Below, one piece after another: positions 24,201 through 34,123 of a stretch of 64,000 nucleotides of DNA. The position numbers were made by a program, and so were the translations under genes. The DNA lies in assembly GCF_004124325.1 (NCBI RefSeq), contig NZ_QBDT01000001.1, forward strand, positions 1,488,001 to 1,552,000, in the 5' to 3' direction. The notes under the pieces are model-generated. The model had not been told where the DNA came from. It was given only the letters and a program-made list of their open reading frames with translations, and did not search any database. The stretch is from Streptomyces sp. L2 (GTDB lineage Bacteria; Actinomycetota; Actinomycetes; Streptomycetales; Streptomycetaceae). Position 1 is the first letter of the stretch. Each line of letters opens with the position of its first letter.

Positions 24201-27200
24201 GGGGGTCTCGGCAGTGTGGTGTCGGGCCGGGTGTCGTACGCGCTGGGTCTTGAGGGTCCGGCGGTGACGGTGGACACGGCGTGTTCGTCGTCGCTGGTCG
24301 CGGTGCACCTGGCGGCGCAGGCGCTGCGGGGCGGCGAGTGCACGCTCGCTCTGGCCGGTGGTGTGACGGTGATGTCGACGCCGGACACGTTTGTCGACTT
24401 CTCCCGGCAGCGGGGGCTTGCGTCGGACGGCCGGTGCAAGCCGTTCGCGGAGGCCGCCGACGGCACCGGCTGGGGCGAGGGCGTGGGTGTCCTCGTCCTG
24501 GAGCGGCTGTCCGATGCGCGCCGCAACGGCCACCGCGTGCTGGCGGTGGTCCGGGGTTCGGCGGTCAACCAGGACGGTGCGAGCAGCCAGCTGACCGCGC
24601 CGAACGGGCCGTCCCAGCAGCGTGTCATCCGGCAGGCCCTCGCCTCCGCCCGGCTTGCCACGACCGACGTCGACGCCGTGGAAGGTCATGGCACCGGCAC
24701 CCGCCTCGGCGACCCGATCGAGGCGCAGGCGCTGCTCGCCACCTACGGGCAGGACCGAGCCGAAGGAGCCCCGCTCTGGCTGGGGTCCATCAAATCCAAC
24801 CTCGGCCACACGCAGGCTGCGGCCGGTGTCGCCGGGATCATCAAGATGGTCCTCTCCCTGCGCAACGAGCAGCTGCCGCAGACCCTGCACGTCGACGCTC
24901 CGTCCTCCCACGTCGACTGGTCGGCGGGGGCAGTGGAGCTGCTGACCGAGGCCCAGCCGTGGAAGGCGGATGAGCAGCGGGTACGGCGGGCGGGTGTCTC
25001 CTCGTTCGGGATCAGCGGGACGAACGCCCACGTGATCGTCGAGGAACCCCCGGCCGAGCAGCCCGCGGAGGCCGTGGAGCCGGTCGCGCTTCCGGTCGTC
25101 CCGTGGATCGTGTCCGGCAAGACGGCGGAGGCGGTACGGGCCCAGGCGGCACGGCTGCTGGAGTACGTCACGGAACGCCCGGGACTGGAGCCGGCGGATG
25201 TCGGCTGCTCACTCGTCACGCAGCGGTCGGCGTTCGCCTACCGGGCGGGTGTGGTGGCGGGGGACCGGGAGGGGCTGCTGGCCGGGCTGGCGGCGGTGGC
25301 CGAGCGGGAGATTCCGGCGGCTGCGTCCGGTTCCGTGGCGTTCCTGTTCACGGGGCAGGGGAGTCAGCGAGCGGGGATGGGACGGGAGCTGTATGAGGCC
25401 TTCCCGGTGTTCGCCGCTGCGTTGGACGAGGTGTGCGATGCGCTGGATGCGCATCTCGAACGGCCCCTCAAGGAGGTCATGTTCGGCGGGGAGGGGCTGG
25501 ACGAGACGGGGTACACGCAGCCCGCCCTGTTCGCCCTGGAAGTGGCCCTGTTCCGGCTCTTGGAGGCGTGGGGTGTACGGCCCGACGTGCTGGCCGGGCA
25601 TTCGATCGGTGAGCTGGCTGCCGCGCATGTGGCGGGGTTGTGGTCGCTGGAGGACGCGGCGACGCTGGTCGCTGCTCGTGGCCGGCTGATGCAGGAGTTG
25701 CCTGCGGGCGGTGCGATGGCGGCTGTGCAGGCGACCGAGGACGAGGTGCGGGCCGTGTTGCCGGACGGCACGGGCATCGCGGCTGTGAACGGGCCGAACG
25801 CGATCGTCGTGTCCGGCCCGGAAGCGGGTGTGAACTCGGTTGTCAGCCACTTCACGGGTGAAGGCCGGAAGGCGAAGAAGCTCACCGTGAGCCATGCTTT
25901 CCACTCGCCGCTGATGGAGCCGATGCTCGCCGAGTTCGAGCAGATCGCCGCCCAGCTCACGTACCAGGACCTCACGGTCCCGATCGTCTCGACGCTGACC
26001 GGTCAGACGGTCTCCTACGACGACCTCTCCCAGCCCTCCTACTGGGTCCGCCACGTCCGCGAAGCCGTCCGCTTCGCCGACGCGATCGCCACCCTCGACG
26101 GCGAGGGCATCGCCACCTTCCTCGAACTCGGCCCCGACGCGGTCCTGACCGCCATGGCAGCCGACCCCCGAGCCGTCCCCACCCTCCGCCGAGACCGCAC
26201 CGAACCCCAAGCCCTGACAGAAGCCCTCACCCGACTCCCCTCCGTCGACTGGACGGCACTCTTCGGCCCCGACCGCAACCCCGTCGACCTCCCCACCTAC
26301 GCCTTCCAGCACGAGACGTACTGGCTGGCAGCCACGGCGGCCCGGGCGGGCAACGCCTCGGAGTTCGGGCAGTCGGATGCGGGCCATCCGCTGCTCGGGG
26401 CGGCGGTGGAGTTGCCGGACGGCGAAGGCGTGCTGTTCACCGGCCGGCTGTCCCTCTCCACCCACCCCTGGCTGGCCGAGCACGCCGTCAACGGCACCGT
26501 CATCGTGCCCGGCGCCGCCCTCGTCGAGATCGCCGTACGCGCCGGAGACCAGATCGGCCGCGGCACCGTACGCGACCTCACCCTGCACGCCCCCCTCGTC
26601 GTACCCGAGACCGGCGCCGTCGCCCTGCGCGTCCGCGTCGGGGAGGGCGACGAGCCGGCAGTCACCGTGCACTCGCGTCCCGACGGGGAGACATCCTGGA
26701 CCCTGCACGCCGAAGGCGCTCTCTCTGCAGAGGCCGTCGAACCCGTTGATCTCGGGTCCTGGCCACCGGCCGGTGCCGAGCCGATCGACGCCTCGACGCT
26801 CTACGACGATCTGTCCGCCATGGGCCTCGGCTACGGTCCCCTCTTCCAGGGGCTGACCACCGCCTGGCGGGTTGCTGACGGTACGGTCTGCGCCGAGGTG
26901 TCACTGCCCGAGGGGACCGACCCCGACTCGTTCGCGCTGCATCCGGCACTGCTGGACTCGGCGCTGCACGTCCTCACCTACGCGGGTGCGGCCGATCGTG
27001 CCGAACTGCCCTTCTCCTGGAGCGACGTGGCCGTCCACGCCTCGGGAGCGACGGCGCTGCGCGTGCGGGTCACCGGTGAGGGGTCGGGATATCGGCTCGA
27101 CCTCGCGGACGCGGCGGGGGCTCCGGTGGCCACGGTCGGCTCGCTGGCGCTGCGGCCGCTGGCCGTGGAGTCCGGCACAGTGCGCGACCTGTACCGGATC

Positions 27201-28907
27201 GACTGGACACCGGTCTCCTCGCAGCAGACCGACCCCACCACGTCGTACACGATCCTCCAGGCCGCCACGGCCACCGAACTGCTCCCCCTCCTCCAGGCCC
27301 GCCTGGAGGACGAACAGCCCCTGCTCGTCCACACCCGCCAGGCCGGCACCGACCCCGACCAGGCCGCGATCCGCGGACTCGTACGAGCCGCCCAGGCCGA
27401 ACACCCCGACCGGATCGTCCTCATCGACACGACCGGCGACCTGCCCGACCACATCCCGACCGGCGAACCCGAACTCGCGCAGAACGACAGCCAGTTCACG
27501 GCACCGCGACTGACCCGGGAGACCGTCGTGGCGGAAGGCTCCTGGTCCACCTCCGGGACGGTGCTCATCACCGGCGGTACCGGTGGGCTCGGCGCGCTCA
27601 CGGCACGGCATCTCGTCGGCGCCCACGGGGTGCGCGGTCTCCTGCTCACCAGCAGGCGTGGACCGGACGCGCCGGGTGCCGCCGAACTGAGCGCCGAGCT
27701 GGAGGCAGCCGGTGCGAAGGTCGAGGTCGTCGCCTGCGACGTCTCCGAGCGGGAGGCGGTCGCGGCGCTGCTGGAGGCCCATCCGGACATCACCGCCGTC
27801 ATCCACACGGCAGGCGTCCTGGACGACTCGACCGTGGACCGGATGACCACGGACAGCCTGGCCAAAGTCTGGGGACCGAAGGCCGCCGCGGCCCGGCATC
27901 TGCACGAGCTGACCGCCGGCCGGAACCTGGACGCGTTCGTGCTCTACTCCTCCACCGCCGCCACCTTCGACGGGACCGGACAGGCGAACTACGCTGCGGC
28001 GAACGCCTACTTGGACGCACTGGCGGCCGAGCGGCGGGCCCAAGGGCTGCACGGTGTGGCGCTCGCCTGGGGTCTGTGGGACCCGGAGGTCGGCGGCATG
28101 GGGGCCGGGCTCAGCACGGCCGACGTGGAGCGGGTGGCCCGGACCGGGCCGAAGGCGCTGGGGCGCGTGGCCGGTCTGGCGCTGCTGGACGCTTCGCTGC
28201 TGAGCGCGCGGGCGCATCTGCTGCCGGTACCGTTCGACACGGGCGCGCTGGAGCGGCGGGCCCGGGACGGAGGGCTGCCCGCGATGCTGCGGGGGCTCGT
28301 CCGGGTGCCGGTGGCCCGGCGGCGCGGTGCGGCGGCCGAGGCCGCCCAGGGCCCGGAGGCGCTGAAGGAGACGCTGCTGCGCCTCCCGGCCGCCGAACGA
28401 ACGCCGTACGTACTGGAGTTGGTCCGCGGCAAGGTGGCCGCCGTGCTCGGGCACGCCTCCGGTGACGCGGTGGACCCGGAGCGCGGGTTCGGCGGGCTCG
28501 GGTTCGACTCGTTGGCCGCCGTGGAGCTGCGCAACCAGCTGGCGCCGCTGACCGGGCTGCGACTGCCGGCCACGCTGACGTTCGACTACCCGACGTCCGA
28601 GGCGCTCGCCGAGTACGTGCGCGAGCAGCTCGTGCCCGACGAGACCGGACCTGCCGCGCTGCGCGCCATGGAGAGTGAACTGGCGGCGCTCGAAGCGAAG
28701 TTGTTGGGCGTCGGCGAGTCGGACGGGCTGGACGCCGACGACCACGCCCGAGTGGCTCAGACGCTGCGTACGCTCGCCGCGCGCTGGTCCGAGCTGCACT
28801 CCCCCGGCGGCGGCGCCGACGCGGCCGCCGAGTCGCTGGCGGAGGCCGACGCCGAGCAGATCTTCGACATTCTCGACAGTGAGTTCGAGGGCATTGACAT
28901 CGACTGA
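18291..28907 (+). CDS. First modular type I PKS: ACP-[KS-AT-DH-KR-ACP]x2
   Basis: A 3538-residue synthase. Loading ACP at about 25-100 (Ppant Ser70 in GLDSL). Module 1: KS from 131 (Cys303), AT from about 660 (GHSIGE, HAFH: malonyl), DH from 1024 ([10 protein letters not shown]; Asp1237 in HPALLDAAL), KR from 1449 (GGTGGLG; LDD, B-type), ACP Ser1765. Module 2: KS from 1826 (Cys1998), AT about 2351 (HAFH), DH about 2699 ([10 protein letters not shown]), KR about 3090 (LDD), ACP Ser3407. A helical, acidic C-terminal docking region covers 3440-3538. There is no ER. The N-terminal ACP without a loading KS/AT is how macrolactam PKSs accept a starter from a VinK-type transferase, so this protein starts the chain and should build a conjugated diene. 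ATG 18291 has GGAG 10 nt upstream; GTG 18285 is an alternative. Module 2 shares a 635-bp block with a minus-strand PKS. Confidence 0.95.
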   Translation: MTESAAQPDHDTTAPSLSAAVLAGLPGSARERRLLRLVVEQAGAALRKAGREPDGDLDPGRPFRQSGLDSLAIVDLQRRLSAATGVDLPVSIAFDHPTPRALAAQLARELLGESPADTPDESGYGVLDPGEPIAIVGMACRYPGGIASPGELWDLVAAGADAIGPLPEDRGWDVTGLYDPDPDAPGKTYAREGGFLYGAADFDADFFGISPREAAAMEPQQRLALETSWEALEHAGVDPVALRGTSTGVFVGAEPQEYGPRLHQAPEGFEGHLLTGAATSVISGRVAYTLGLEGPTLTVDTACSASLVALHLAANALRSGECSLALAGGVAVMSSPGTFTAFSRQRGLAPDGRCKPFAEAADGTGWAEGAGFLVLERLSDARRNGHRVLAVVRGSAVNQDGASNGLTAPNGTAQRRLIQRALASAGLTAADVDAVEAHGTGTRLGDPIEAGALLATYGRDRDPEAPLWLGSVKSNLGHAQAAAGVAGIIKMVQALRHELLPRTLHVDEPSTRIDWSAGAVELLTEARPWPAGERVRRAGVSSFGISGTNAHVIVEEAPAEERAEESADGVAVEPPVVPWLVSGTTEEALRAQAGRLAERLRARPDLTAGSVAAALAGRTAFQHRAAVVGADRDALLAGVEAVARGEAPLRGEPAGGLLAFLFTGQGSQRLGMGRGLYVTYPVFARALDEVCEALDVYLDRPLRDVMFGEDGLYGEAGTELDATHYTQPALFALEVALFRLLQAWGVRPDVLAGHSIGELAAAHVAGLWSLEDAALIVSARGRLMQQLPSGGAMAAVQATEDEVRAVLPDGTGIAAVNGPMSIVVSGPETGVNTVVSHFTGEGRKAKKLTVSHAFHSPLMEPMLAEFRQFAQVLNPMRPSIPIVSTLTGREVSYEELADPEYWVRHVREAVRFADAVRALEDQGVTTFLELGPDAVLTAMGAESVTDGRLLPVLRRNHDEPGALAGAVTELHLRGAEVDWAAYLGPAACAETPELPTYAFQRRRYWLDAVADGPADPAALGVTDAEHPLLGAALTVAGSERLVLTGRLSVRSHPWLADHAVGGTVLLPGTGFVELAVRAADLAGCSAVEELTLQAPLTLDGGPEACADVQLVVEEPDADGRRALTVHSRTAGTDWADADWTVHAQGVLAPAAPAPGWEAEAEAEVEAKAQAGIWPPQGARPIDVTDAYARMDAQGYGYGPAFQGLRAAWRRGEELFAEVALPDGVDPAGYTLHPALLDAALHVIGLDEDTESAELPFAWTDVTVRAAGATALRVRVTPAASGVRLHLTDPAGASVASVGSLVLRPAAVDAGRTVPLHRVAWTPAQADASVRTADFQVVSGATVAEVLTALQTALTGEARPLVVTRGAMPVHGEADVRDPEQAAVWGLVRAAQAEHPGRIVLVDTDGDAELPGVLPDGEAELAVRAGRWHVPRLVRETVPAVAGSWSTAGTVLITGGTGGLGALTARHLVAEYGVRSVLLVGRRGADAPGAAQLADELGTLGAAVAMEACDVSDRESLAGLFDAHPGITAVVHAAGVLDDATFGTLTPERLEAVWAPKARAARHLHELTADRDLDAFVLYSSAAATFDALGQANYAAANAYLDALATQRRAQGLPALSLAWGLWDPEAGGMAAGLAPADVSRAARAGTPAHGVAAGLAMLDAAGGGLPDAAHVLALRLDQEALTRRARSEELPPVLRGLVRAPVRRTAGSAAAGSGSLADELVRLDPADRERRLLTLVRTHVAAALGHDGPQAVDPERGFGTLGFDSLAAVELRNKLGAATGLRLPATLTFDYPNTAAVARYLDEQLVGTAEESVAAPTPTGLPGGDDPVVIVGMACRYPGGVTSPEDLWRLLAAGGDAVSEFPDDRGPLWQESYDPDPEAVGTTYVNQGAFLDRAAGFDADFFGISPREALATDPQQRVLLETSWEAFERAGIDPAALRGSATGVFAGVMYHDFAPRLHDVPEELAGYLGNGGLGSVVSGRVSYALGLEGPAVTVDTACSSSLVAVHLAAQALRGGECTLALAGGVTVMSTPDTFVDFSRQRGLASDGRCKPFAEAADGTGWGEGVGVLVLERLSDARRNGHRVLAVVRGSAVNQDGASSQLTAPNGPSQQRVIRQALASARLATTDVDAVEGHGTGTRLGDPIEAQALLATYGQDRAEGAPLWLGSIKSNLGHTQAAAGVAGIIKMVLSLRNEQLPQTLHVDAPSSHVDWSAGAVELLTEAQPWKADEQRVRRAGVSSFGISGTNAHVIVEEPPAEQPAEAVEPVALPVVPWIVSGKTAEAVRAQAARLLEYVTERPGLEPADVGCSLVTQRSAFAYRAGVVAGDREGLLAGLAAVAEREIPAAASGSVAFLFTGQGSQRAGMGRELYEAFPVFAAALDEVCDALDAHLERPLKEVMFGGEGLDETGYTQPALFALEVALFRLLEAWGVRPDVLAGHSIGELAAAHVAGLWSLEDAATLVAARGRLMQELPAGGAMAAVQATEDEVRAVLPDGTGIAAVNGPNAIVVSGPEAGVNSVVSHFTGEGRKAKKLTVSHAFHSPLMEPMLAEFEQIAAQLTYQDLTVPIVSTLTGQTVSYDDLSQPSYWVRHVREAVRFADAIATLDGEGIATFLELGPDAVLTAMAADPRAVPTLRRDRTEPQALTEALTRLPSVDWTALFGPDRNPVDLPTYAFQHETYWLAATAARAGNASEFGQSDAGHPLLGAAVELPDGEGVLFTGRLSLSTHPWLAEHAVNGTVIVPGAALVEIAVRAGDQIGRGTVRDLTLHAPLVVPETGAVALRVRVGEGDEPAVTVHSRPDGETSWTLHAEGALSAEAVEPVDLGSWPPAGAEPIDASTLYDDLSAMGLGYGPLFQGLTTAWRVADGTVCAEVSLPEGTDPDSFALHPALLDSALHVLTYAGAADRAELPFSWSDVAVHASGATALRVRVTGEGSGYRLDLADAAGAPVATVGSLALRPLAVESGTVRDLYRIDWTPVSSQQTDPTTSYTILQAATATELLPLLQARLEDEQPLLVHTRQAGTDPDQAAIRGLVRAAQAEHPDRIVLIDTTGDLPDHIPTGEPELAQNDSQFTAPRLTRETVVAEGSWSTSGTVLITGGTGGLGALTARHLVGAHGVRGLLLTSRRGPDAPGAAELSAELEAAGAKVEVVACDVSEREAVAALLEAHPDITAVIHTAGVLDDSTVDRMTTDSLAKVWGPKAAAARHLHELTAGRNLDAFVLYSSTAATFDGTGQANYAAANAYLDALAAERRAQGLHGVALAWGLWDPEVGGMGAGLSTADVERVARTGPKALGRVAGLALLDASLLSARAHLLPVPFDTGALERRARDGGLPAMLRGLVRVPVARRRGAAAEAAQGPEALKETLLRLPAAERTPYVLELVRGKVAAVLGHASGDAVDPERGFGGLGFDSLAAVELRNQLAPLTGLRLPATLTFDYPTSEALAEYVREQLVPDETGPAALRAMESELAALEAKLLGVGESDGLDADDHARVAQTLRTLAARWSELHSPGGGADAAAESLAEADAEQIFDILDSEFEGIDID
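27108..27742 (+). repeat. PKS block shared in inverted orientation with 56626-57260
   Basis: The DH-to-KR linker and the first third of the KR of module 2 match the reverse complement of 56626-57260. From about 27240 to 27742 I found no mismatch; only scattered differences precede that. Identity stops abruptly after the codons for VACDV. This indicates recent gene conversion or duplication between the two strands of the cluster. Confidence 0.85.
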
Positions 28908-28959
28908 GCGATCGACTGACCAGCCCCACCGGGCTGTTACCGCGATGAGGAGCACCGTC

Positions 28960-31086
28960 ATGGCCACGCGCAAGGAGACCGACCTGTGGCTGCTGGAGCG
29001 GCTCGTACCAGGGGCCGGGGTCAACAATCTGTCCGTCACGTTCGATGTCGACGGCCGTCTTGAACCGGCCGCGCTGTCCCGGGCGTTGACACTCGTCGTA
29101 CGCCGGCAGGAGATCCTGCGGACCGTGTTCCGGGCCGGGGACGGCGAGCTGGACAAGAGCGTCCTCGCGCCGGAGGCGGTGGAGATCTCCGTGTCCGGCG
29201 TCCCGGTGGGGGCGGGCGAGGCGGGGACGGCCGTACAGGAGTTCGTGGCGGCACCGTTCACGCTGGACGGGTCCCTGCTGGTCCGGGGGGTCGTGTTCCT
29301 GCCCGAGGACGGCGGCTGCACGGTGAGCGTGGCCCTGCACCACCTGGTGTTCGACGCGATGTCGACGGTGTCCTTCCTGGGTGAGCTGCTGAGCGCGCTG
29401 GCCGATCCCGACGGCTACGACACGACGCCGGTCGCGGCGGCCGTGGAGCCCGAACCGGCCGCCGAGAGCGTGGAGTTCTGGCGTGAGCAGCTGCGCGGGT
29501 TCAAGGGCGGCGCGGAGGGGGGCGGGCTGTGGTTCGGCAACCCGCCGTCCGACACTCCGGATCTGGCCGGCGAGAGCACCTGGTACACGCTGTCCCGGCC
29601 GGCCCGCGACGTCGTACGGCGGCTGTGCCGCGAGCTGCGCGCCCCGGAGGCCGTGATCCTGCTGTCCGCGTACTGTCTGCTGCTGTCGCGGCACGGCGCG
29701 GGCAAGGACCTGGTCGTGGGGTCGCCGGTGAGCGTGCGGCCGGCCGGGCACGAGGCGGCGATCGGCTACCACGTGAACGTGCTGCCGCTGCGCGTGCGGA
29801 TCGACTCGACGAAGCCGTTCAAGCGGCTGGTGAACCGCGTGCGGTCGGTGTTCCTGGAGGGGATCGGGCACAGCGGGGTGCCGGCCGAGCGGGTGCTGGA
29901 CGAGGTGCGGGAGGCGGAGGCCGGCGCGAGCTGGCGGAACTCGCTGTGCACGCACCTGTTCAACTACGTGCCCGGCGGTACCTCCGGCGACTTCCAGGTG
30001 GCTGGCTTCCCGGCGCGGATGCGGGAGGTGGAGAACGGGTTCAGCAAGTTCGACCTGGAGTTCTTCTTCATGCCGGGTCCGGCGGCCGAGCCGGGCGGTG
30101 AGGAGGAGCTGCGCATCCGGGCCGTGTTCCGCACGCAGGTGTTCTCGCCGACCGAGGTGGGACTGCTGCTCGCCCGCTACGACGCCCTACTGGTCCGGCT
30201 GGGTGAGGAACTCGCCTCTCCAGTGGGCGAGTTGTCCGTGTGGAGCGACGCGGACCGGGCCGCGGTGGCCGGCGGTCACCGGCACGGCCTGCCCTCGGCG
30301 CTGCCCTGCTCCCCCGCCGTCGCCCAGTTCTCCTCGTACGACCCCGGCGAGTGGTCGGCCGTACGGGCCCTGGTGTCGGCCCCGGACGGCGGTGAGCTGC
30401 CGGTGCGGGTGCGCGGGGAGCTGTGCCTGGCGGAGGCGGACGGCACCGTACGGCACACCGGGGAGCTGGCGCGCTGGCTGCCGGACGGCCGGCTGGAGCT
30501 GCTGGGCCGGCTGGACCGGCAGGTCACGGTGCAGGGTCTGACGTTCGGACTGGACGAGGTCGACGCGGTGCTGCTGGCGCACGCCGAGGTGGCCGGAGCG
30601 GCGAGCGTGGCGGTCGGCGGACGCGTCGTGTCGTTCGTGGCGCCCGCGGGAGGGGCGGCACCGGCCGAGGGGCTGGCGGAGCGGCTGCTGAAGCAGATCC
30701 GCGTGTCGCTGCCGGGCCCGGCCGAGCCGGACCGGGTGGTCGTCGTGGACGCCCTGCCGTCGGTCGGCGGGCGGCCCGACCTGGAGGGGCTGCGGCTGCG
30801 CGCCGAGGCGCAGGTGCGGGGGGCCGTGCCGGCCGAGGAGGCGCCCGTCGACACCGAGGAGCTGACCGATCAACTCCTCGCGCTGTGGCGCGAGTTCCTG
30901 AAACGGGAGGATCTGAAGGCCGGGTCCGGGTTCTTCGCCAGCGGGGGGCATTCGCTGCTGGGGGTGCAGTTGCTGCAGCGGATCAAGCGGACGACGGATG
31001 TGAAGGTGCGGATACGTCTGGCCGACTTGTTCGCGCATCCTACGCCGCGGGCGCTGGCGGGGTTCATCGCGGAGAGGTCGGAGTAA
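28960..31086 (+). CDS. NRPS-like protein: condensation domain, adenylation remnant, PCP
   Basis: A 708-residue protein starting 52 bp after the first PKS; AGGAG 7 nt before ATG 28960 sets the start. Residues 5-440 form a condensation domain with HHLVFDAMS (about 127-135; catalytic second His, Gly after Asp changed to Ala) and GSPVSVRP. About 440-610 match only the C-terminal part of an adenylation domain: GELARWLPDGRLELLGRLDRQ corresponds to A7-A8, while A1-A6, including the ATP-binding TSGSTG loop, are missing. The A10 Lys also appears replaced (SVGGRPDLEGL). A PCP follows (Ser about 665 in GGHSLLG). It cannot activate an amino acid itself. It could condense or release a carrier-bound chain, or supply the missing starter carrier. 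I know no equivalent in vicenistatin-type clusters. Confidence 0.85.
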   Translation: MATRKETDLWLLERLVPGAGVNNLSVTFDVDGRLEPAALSRALTLVVRRQEILRTVFRAGDGELDKSVLAPEAVEISVSGVPVGAGEAGTAVQEFVAAPFTLDGSLLVRGVVFLPEDGGCTVSVALHHLVFDAMSTVSFLGELLSALADPDGYDTTPVAAAVEPEPAAESVEFWREQLRGFKGGAEGGGLWFGNPPSDTPDLAGESTWYTLSRPARDVVRRLCRELRAPEAVILLSAYCLLLSRHGAGKDLVVGSPVSVRPAGHEAAIGYHVNVLPLRVRIDSTKPFKRLVNRVRSVFLEGIGHSGVPAERVLDEVREAEAGASWRNSLCTHLFNYVPGGTSGDFQVAGFPARMREVENGFSKFDLEFFFMPGPAAEPGGEEELRIRAVFRTQVFSPTEVGLLLARYDALLVRLGEELASPVGELSVWSDADRAAVAGGHRHGLPSALPCSPAVAQFSSYDPGEWSAVRALVSAPDGGELPVRVRGELCLAEADGTVRHTGELARWLPDGRLELLGRLDRQVTVQGLTFGLDEVDAVLLAHAEVAGAASVAVGGRVVSFVAPAGGAAPAEGLAERLLKQIRVSLPGPAEPDRVVVVDALPSVGGRPDLEGLRLRAEAQVRGAVPAEEAPVDTEELTDQLLALWREFLKREDLKAGSGFFASGGHSLLGVQLLQRIKRTTDVKVRIRLADLFAHPTPRALAGFIAERSE

Positions 31087-31194
31087 GCGGGGCGGGGGCG
31101 CGTCTGCCGGGTGCTTCGTCGTTGCCGGGTGCGGGTGCGTTGTGGCTTGTCGCGCCCACGCGGCGGAGCCGCACATCGGCAGGGTCCCGCGCCC

Positions 31195-31224
31195 CTGGGG
31201 GGCGGGCTTCGCCCGGCCCCCCAG
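31195..31224. terminator. GC-rich hairpin in convergent intergenic region
   Basis: CTGGGGGGC at 31195-31203 pairs with GCCCCCCAG at 31216-31224, and the loop can fold further (CGGGCTTCGCCCG). It lies between the converging NRPS-like and peptidase genes, next to a stronger hairpin. Confidence 0.6.
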
Positions 31225-31233
31225 CCTCACCCC

Positions 31234-31286
31234 GCCCAACGGTGAAGGGCCGGACCTCTTTCAGGTCCGGCCCTTCACCGTTGGGC
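31234..31286. terminator. Perfect 24-bp bidirectional terminator hairpin
   Basis: Positions 31234-31257 and 31263-31286 are exact reverse complements (core GGTGAAGGGCCGGACCT) separated by CTTTC. The element sits between the plus-strand NRPS-like gene ending at 31086 and the minus-strand peptidase ending at 31294. It should stop both converging transcripts. Confidence 0.92.
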
Positions 31287-31293
31287 TGCTGCC

Positions 31294-32193
31294 TCAGTCC
31301 AGGTCGGCTAGCCAGGTTCGCATGACCTCGTTGAAGCGGTCGGGTTCCTCGACGTGGGGCATGTGGCTGGACTCCTCGAAGAGTTCCCAGCGGGAGTTCG
31401 GGATGTGGTCGAGGAAGGGGCGGATCGTGGCCTCGGTGGCCTCGTCGTGGGCGCCGGTGATGATGAGGGTGGGGACCTCGATCGCGGGAAGGCGGTCGAT
31501 GACGGTCCAGTCCTTCAGGGTGCCGATGACGTGGAAGTCGGCGGGGCCGTTCATGGTGCCGTAGACCGTGGGGTCGCTCTGCAGGGCGAGGAGGGTCGTG
31601 CCGACCTCCGGGGGCAGCGGGCGGGCCCGGCACAGGTGGCGTTCGTAGAAGGCGAGGACGGCACGCTGGTAGTCGGCGTGGGCGTAGTCGCCGGTGGCCT
31701 CGTGGCGGCGCAGGGTGTCGCGGACGTCAGCCGGCAGGGCGTCCTTGAGGCGCTCGCACTCGGCACGCCACAGGGGCATCGACGCCGGGGAGTTGGCGAT
31801 GACGAGGCCGCGCAGGCCGGCCGGGCGGCGTACCGCGTGTTCCGCGCCGAGCATGCCGCCCCAGGACTGGCCGAAGAGGAGATAGTCGTCGGCGATGTCC
31901 AAGTGCGCCAGGAGCGCGTCGAGTTCGTCGAGGAAGAGGCCGACGGTCCAGAAGTCGGCGCCCTTGTCGGGGAGATGCGTGGACTGGCCGTTGCCGAGCT
32001 GGTCGTAGTGGATGACCGGGCGGCCGTCGGAGGCGAGCGCGGTGAGGCTGAGAAGGTAGTCGTGGACGGAGCCGGGGCCGCCGTGGGCGACGACGAGGGG
32101 CGTGCGGCCGCTGTGCAGGTCTCCGGTGACGCGGTACCAGGTGTGGTGGCCGCGGAACGGGACGACGCCCTTGCGGCTGGGGGCCAGGAACAT
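31294..32193 (-). CDS. VinJ-like proline iminopeptidase-family aminopeptidase (starter deprotection)
   Basis: An alpha/beta-hydrolase of 299 residues. The HGGPG oxyanion motif lies near residue 40; the triad is Ser110 (GQSWGG), Asp250 (TGAHDE) and His277 (SSHMPH). The HGGPG plus cap arrangement is typical of proline iminopeptidases. In macrolactam pathways VinJ removes the N-terminal alanine from the finished polyketide so that the freed amine can close the ring, which fits the VinM-like protecting enzyme here. ATG 32193 is preceded by GAAGGA; longer in-frame starts lack support. A hairpin separates it from the upstream transporter genes, so it may have its own promoter. No secretion signal, so it acts in the cytosol. 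Confidence 0.85.
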   Translation of the reverse strand: MFLAPSRKGVVPFRGHHTWYRVTGDLHSGRTPLVVAHGGPGSVHDYLLSLTALASDGRPVIHYDQLGNGQSTHLPDKGADFWTVGLFLDELDALLAHLDIADDYLLFGQSWGGMLGAEHAVRRPAGLRGLVIANSPASMPLWRAECERLKDALPADVRDTLRRHEATGDYAHADYQRAVLAFYERHLCRARPLPPEVGTTLLALQSDPTVYGTMNGPADFHVIGTLKDWTVIDRLPAIEVPTLIITGAHDEATEATIRPFLDHIPNSRWELFEESSHMPHVEEPDRFNEVMRTWLADLD

Positions 32194-32266
32194 GAGGGTC
32201 CTTCTCGGTCGGATGCAGAAGAGGGGGAGCCGGAAGACGGGGACATGGACGACGGGGACATGCGCG

Positions 32267-32295
32267 TGGGCGCCGGCCTCCACGGCCGGCGCCCA
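32267..32295 (-). terminator. Hairpin terminator after the ABC permease gene
   Basis: TGGGCGCCGGCC at 32267-32278 and GGCCGGCGCCCA at 32284-32295 form a perfect 12-bp stem with loop TCCAC. It begins 34 bp beyond the permease stop on the minus strand. Confidence 0.8.
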
Positions 32296-32329
32296 CCTCC
32301 TCGTACGACTGCTGTGACGTGCGGTCCGC

Positions 32330-33067
32330 TCAGGCCCGGGCGGCCTCGCGCCGGTAGCTGAGGACCACCGCGCCGGAGAACACCAGCGTCCACGCGGCCA
32401 GCACGCCCGCGCCGATGATCGCGCGGGTGTCGTGCAGCAGGGCGCCGTGGCCGATGTCGGCGAGCCAGTAGCTCGGCATGATCTTGACGATGGCGACCAG
32501 CCAGTCCGGGAAGCCGGTGGTCGGCAGGAGCAGACCGCCGAGGAAGCCGAACAGGATGATCAGGCCCTGGAGGTACATCTGCTGCTGCTCGGGCGCCACG
32601 TACAGGCCGATGACCAGGCCGAGGACCGCGCACGGCAGGGCGGCGATCCAGATGCCGAGGGTGATCTGCAGCCAGCCGGACGCGGACAGGTGCACGTCCT
32701 GCACCAGCCAGCCGAACAGCGCGACGAACGCCGGGCCGGGCAGCGCCACGACCATCGCCACGAACACCTTCGTCAGCAGGTAGGTGCGCGGCAGCAGCGG
32801 GGTCAGGCGCAGCTGCCGGTGCCAGCCGATCTGCCGCTCGTGCGCGACCCGCGCGGTGGTGTGCATGGAGGACGTGAACGCGCTGTAGGCGGCGAGGCTG
32901 CACATCAGCCAGGCGCTGTAGGTGATGCCGCCGGAGTGCGGGATGGTCTGGTTCTTGTAGAGCATGCACTCCAGCAGGTACATCACGACGGGCACGACGA
33001 ACGCGAAGACGATGAAGCGCGGCCCGCGCAGCATCCGCTTGATCTCGATGGCCAGGTAGCCGGTCAT
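32330..33067 (-). CDS. ABC-2 type transporter permease
   Basis: A 245-residue membrane protein with six predicted helices. The first is FIVFAFVVPVVMYLLE, then a pair around SAWLMCSLAAYSAF, VFVAMVVALPGPAFVALFGWL, LGIWIAALPCAVLGLVIGLYV, GLIILFGFLGGLLLP, and a last helix in AAWTLVFSGAVVL. The cytoplasmic loop RQIGWHRQLRLTPL and the region LPTTGFPDWL are typical of drug- and antibiotic-exporting ABC-2 permeases. The ATG overlaps the ATPase stop as ATGA. Together they likely export the product and give self-resistance. Confidence 0.9.
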   Translation of the reverse strand: MTGYLAIEIKRMLRGPRFIVFAFVVPVVMYLLECMLYKNQTIPHSGGITYSAWLMCSLAAYSAFTSSMHTTARVAHERQIGWHRQLRLTPLLPRTYLLTKVFVAMVVALPGPAFVALFGWLVQDVHLSASGWLQITLGIWIAALPCAVLGLVIGLYVAPEQQQMYLQGLIILFGFLGGLLLPTTGFPDWLVAIVKIMPSYWLADIGHGALLHDTRAIIGAGVLAAWTLVFSGAVVLSYRREAARA

Positions 33068-34122
33068 GCGGCGTCGTCCTCCGTGTTCTGGGTGCCGTCC
33101 TGGTCGGCGTCGTCCGCGGTCAGCGTGAGGAACGCCTCCTCCAGGCCGGTGGCGCTGATCTCGATGTCGTGGGCGTCCGGATACCGTGTCACCAGGGCGC
33201 GCACGGCCGCGTCGGAGTCCTCGCAGTGCAGCTCGGCCTGGTCCAGGCGGATGGCCGCGCCGGTGACGCCGGGCAGCTTCTTCAGCTCGTCGGCGCTCGC
33301 GCCGGGGACCGCGGCGCGCAGCATGCGGCCGGCGGTGAGGGCGCGGATCTCGGCGACAGTGCCGTCGGCGGCGATCTGGCCGGACCGCATCAGCACGACC
33401 CGGTCGGCGAACTCCTCGGCCTCGTCCAGGTAGTGGGTGGCGAAGACGACCGTGCGGCCGGTGTCGGTGAACTTGCGCATCGACTCCCAGAACTTGCGCC
33501 GGCTGCCGACGTCCATCGCGGAGGTCGGCTCGTCCAGGATGAGCAGCTGCGGGTTGCCGACGAGGGCGCAGGCGAAGCGGGCGCGCTGGCGCTGCCCGCC
33601 GGACAGCTTGGTGCCGCGCCGGTCGGCGATGTCCTCGATGTTGGCGCGGCGCAGCACCTCGTCCATCGGCAGCGGGTTCTTGTAGAGGGAGGAGATCATC
33701 CCGAGGGTCTCGCGGACGCTCAGGTCGTCGATGAGCGAGCCCTCCTGCAGCACGGCGCTCGCCATGCCGTCCCGTACGGCCAGGTAGGGCGCCTTGCCGA
33801 AGATGGTGATGCTGCCCGCGGTGGGCCGGGACAGGCCGAGGATCATGTCGACGGTAGTGGACTTGCCGGCGCCGTTGGGGCCGAGCAGGGCGACCACTTC
33901 GCCGGGCGCGATGGACAGGTCGATCCCGCGTACGGCCTTGACGTCGCCGTAGTCCTTGCGCAGCCCCGTGACGCGCAGGGCGGGCTCGGGGGCGGCGTGC
34001 CGGGGGCCGGCGGTCTCCGCGGTGGTCTGCGTGGGAGTCGTCGCCGCGGTCTTCGGGGACGGGGCCGTGATGGTGGTGCCTCCCTCGTCCCGTGCGGTGC
34101 TGGTCTCTGGGGTCGTCGTCAT
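33064..34122 (-). CDS. ABC transporter ATP-binding protein (DrrA-type)
   Basis: The 352-residue ATPase partner of the downstream permease. A Thr/Ala-rich N-terminal extension of about 50 residues precedes the nucleotide-binding domain: Walker A LLGPNGAGKSTT, signature LSGGQRQRARFACAL, Walker B LLILDEPTSAMD, and the switch His in VVFATHYLDEAE. A C-terminal accessory region, typical of daunorubicin-resistance-type (DrrA) exporters, ends with the acidic stretch DDADQDGTQNTEDDAA. The start is 1 bp after the preceding hydrolase stop, so translation is coupled. Confidence 0.92.
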   Translation of the reverse strand: MTTTPETSTARDEGGTTITAPSPKTAATTPTQTTAETAGPRHAAPEPALRVTGLRKDYGDVKAVRGIDLSIAPGEVVALLGPNGAGKSTTVDMILGLSRPTAGSITIFGKAPYLAVRDGMASAVLQEGSLIDDLSVRETLGMISSLYKNPLPMDEVLRRANIEDIADRRGTKLSGGQRQRARFACALVGNPQLLILDEPTSAMDVGSRRKFWESMRKFTDTGRTVVFATHYLDEAEEFADRVVLMRSGQIAADGTVAEIRALTAGRMLRAAVPGASADELKKLPGVTGAAIRLDQAELHCEDSDAAVRALVTRYPDAHDIEISATGLEEAFLTLTADDADQDGTQNTEDDAA

Positions 34123-34123
34123 G

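Noticed and set aside
28675..28959. Earlier start for the NRPS-like protein inside the PKS gene
   Set aside because: The upstream frame overlaps the docking region of the PKS and encodes Arg/Ser/Pro-rich text; ATG 28960 has a good AGGAG.
30360..30840. Functional adenylation domain in the NRPS-like protein
   Set aside because: No core motifs A1-A6 are present and the A10 Lys position reads GGRPD; only the small C-terminal subdomain remains.
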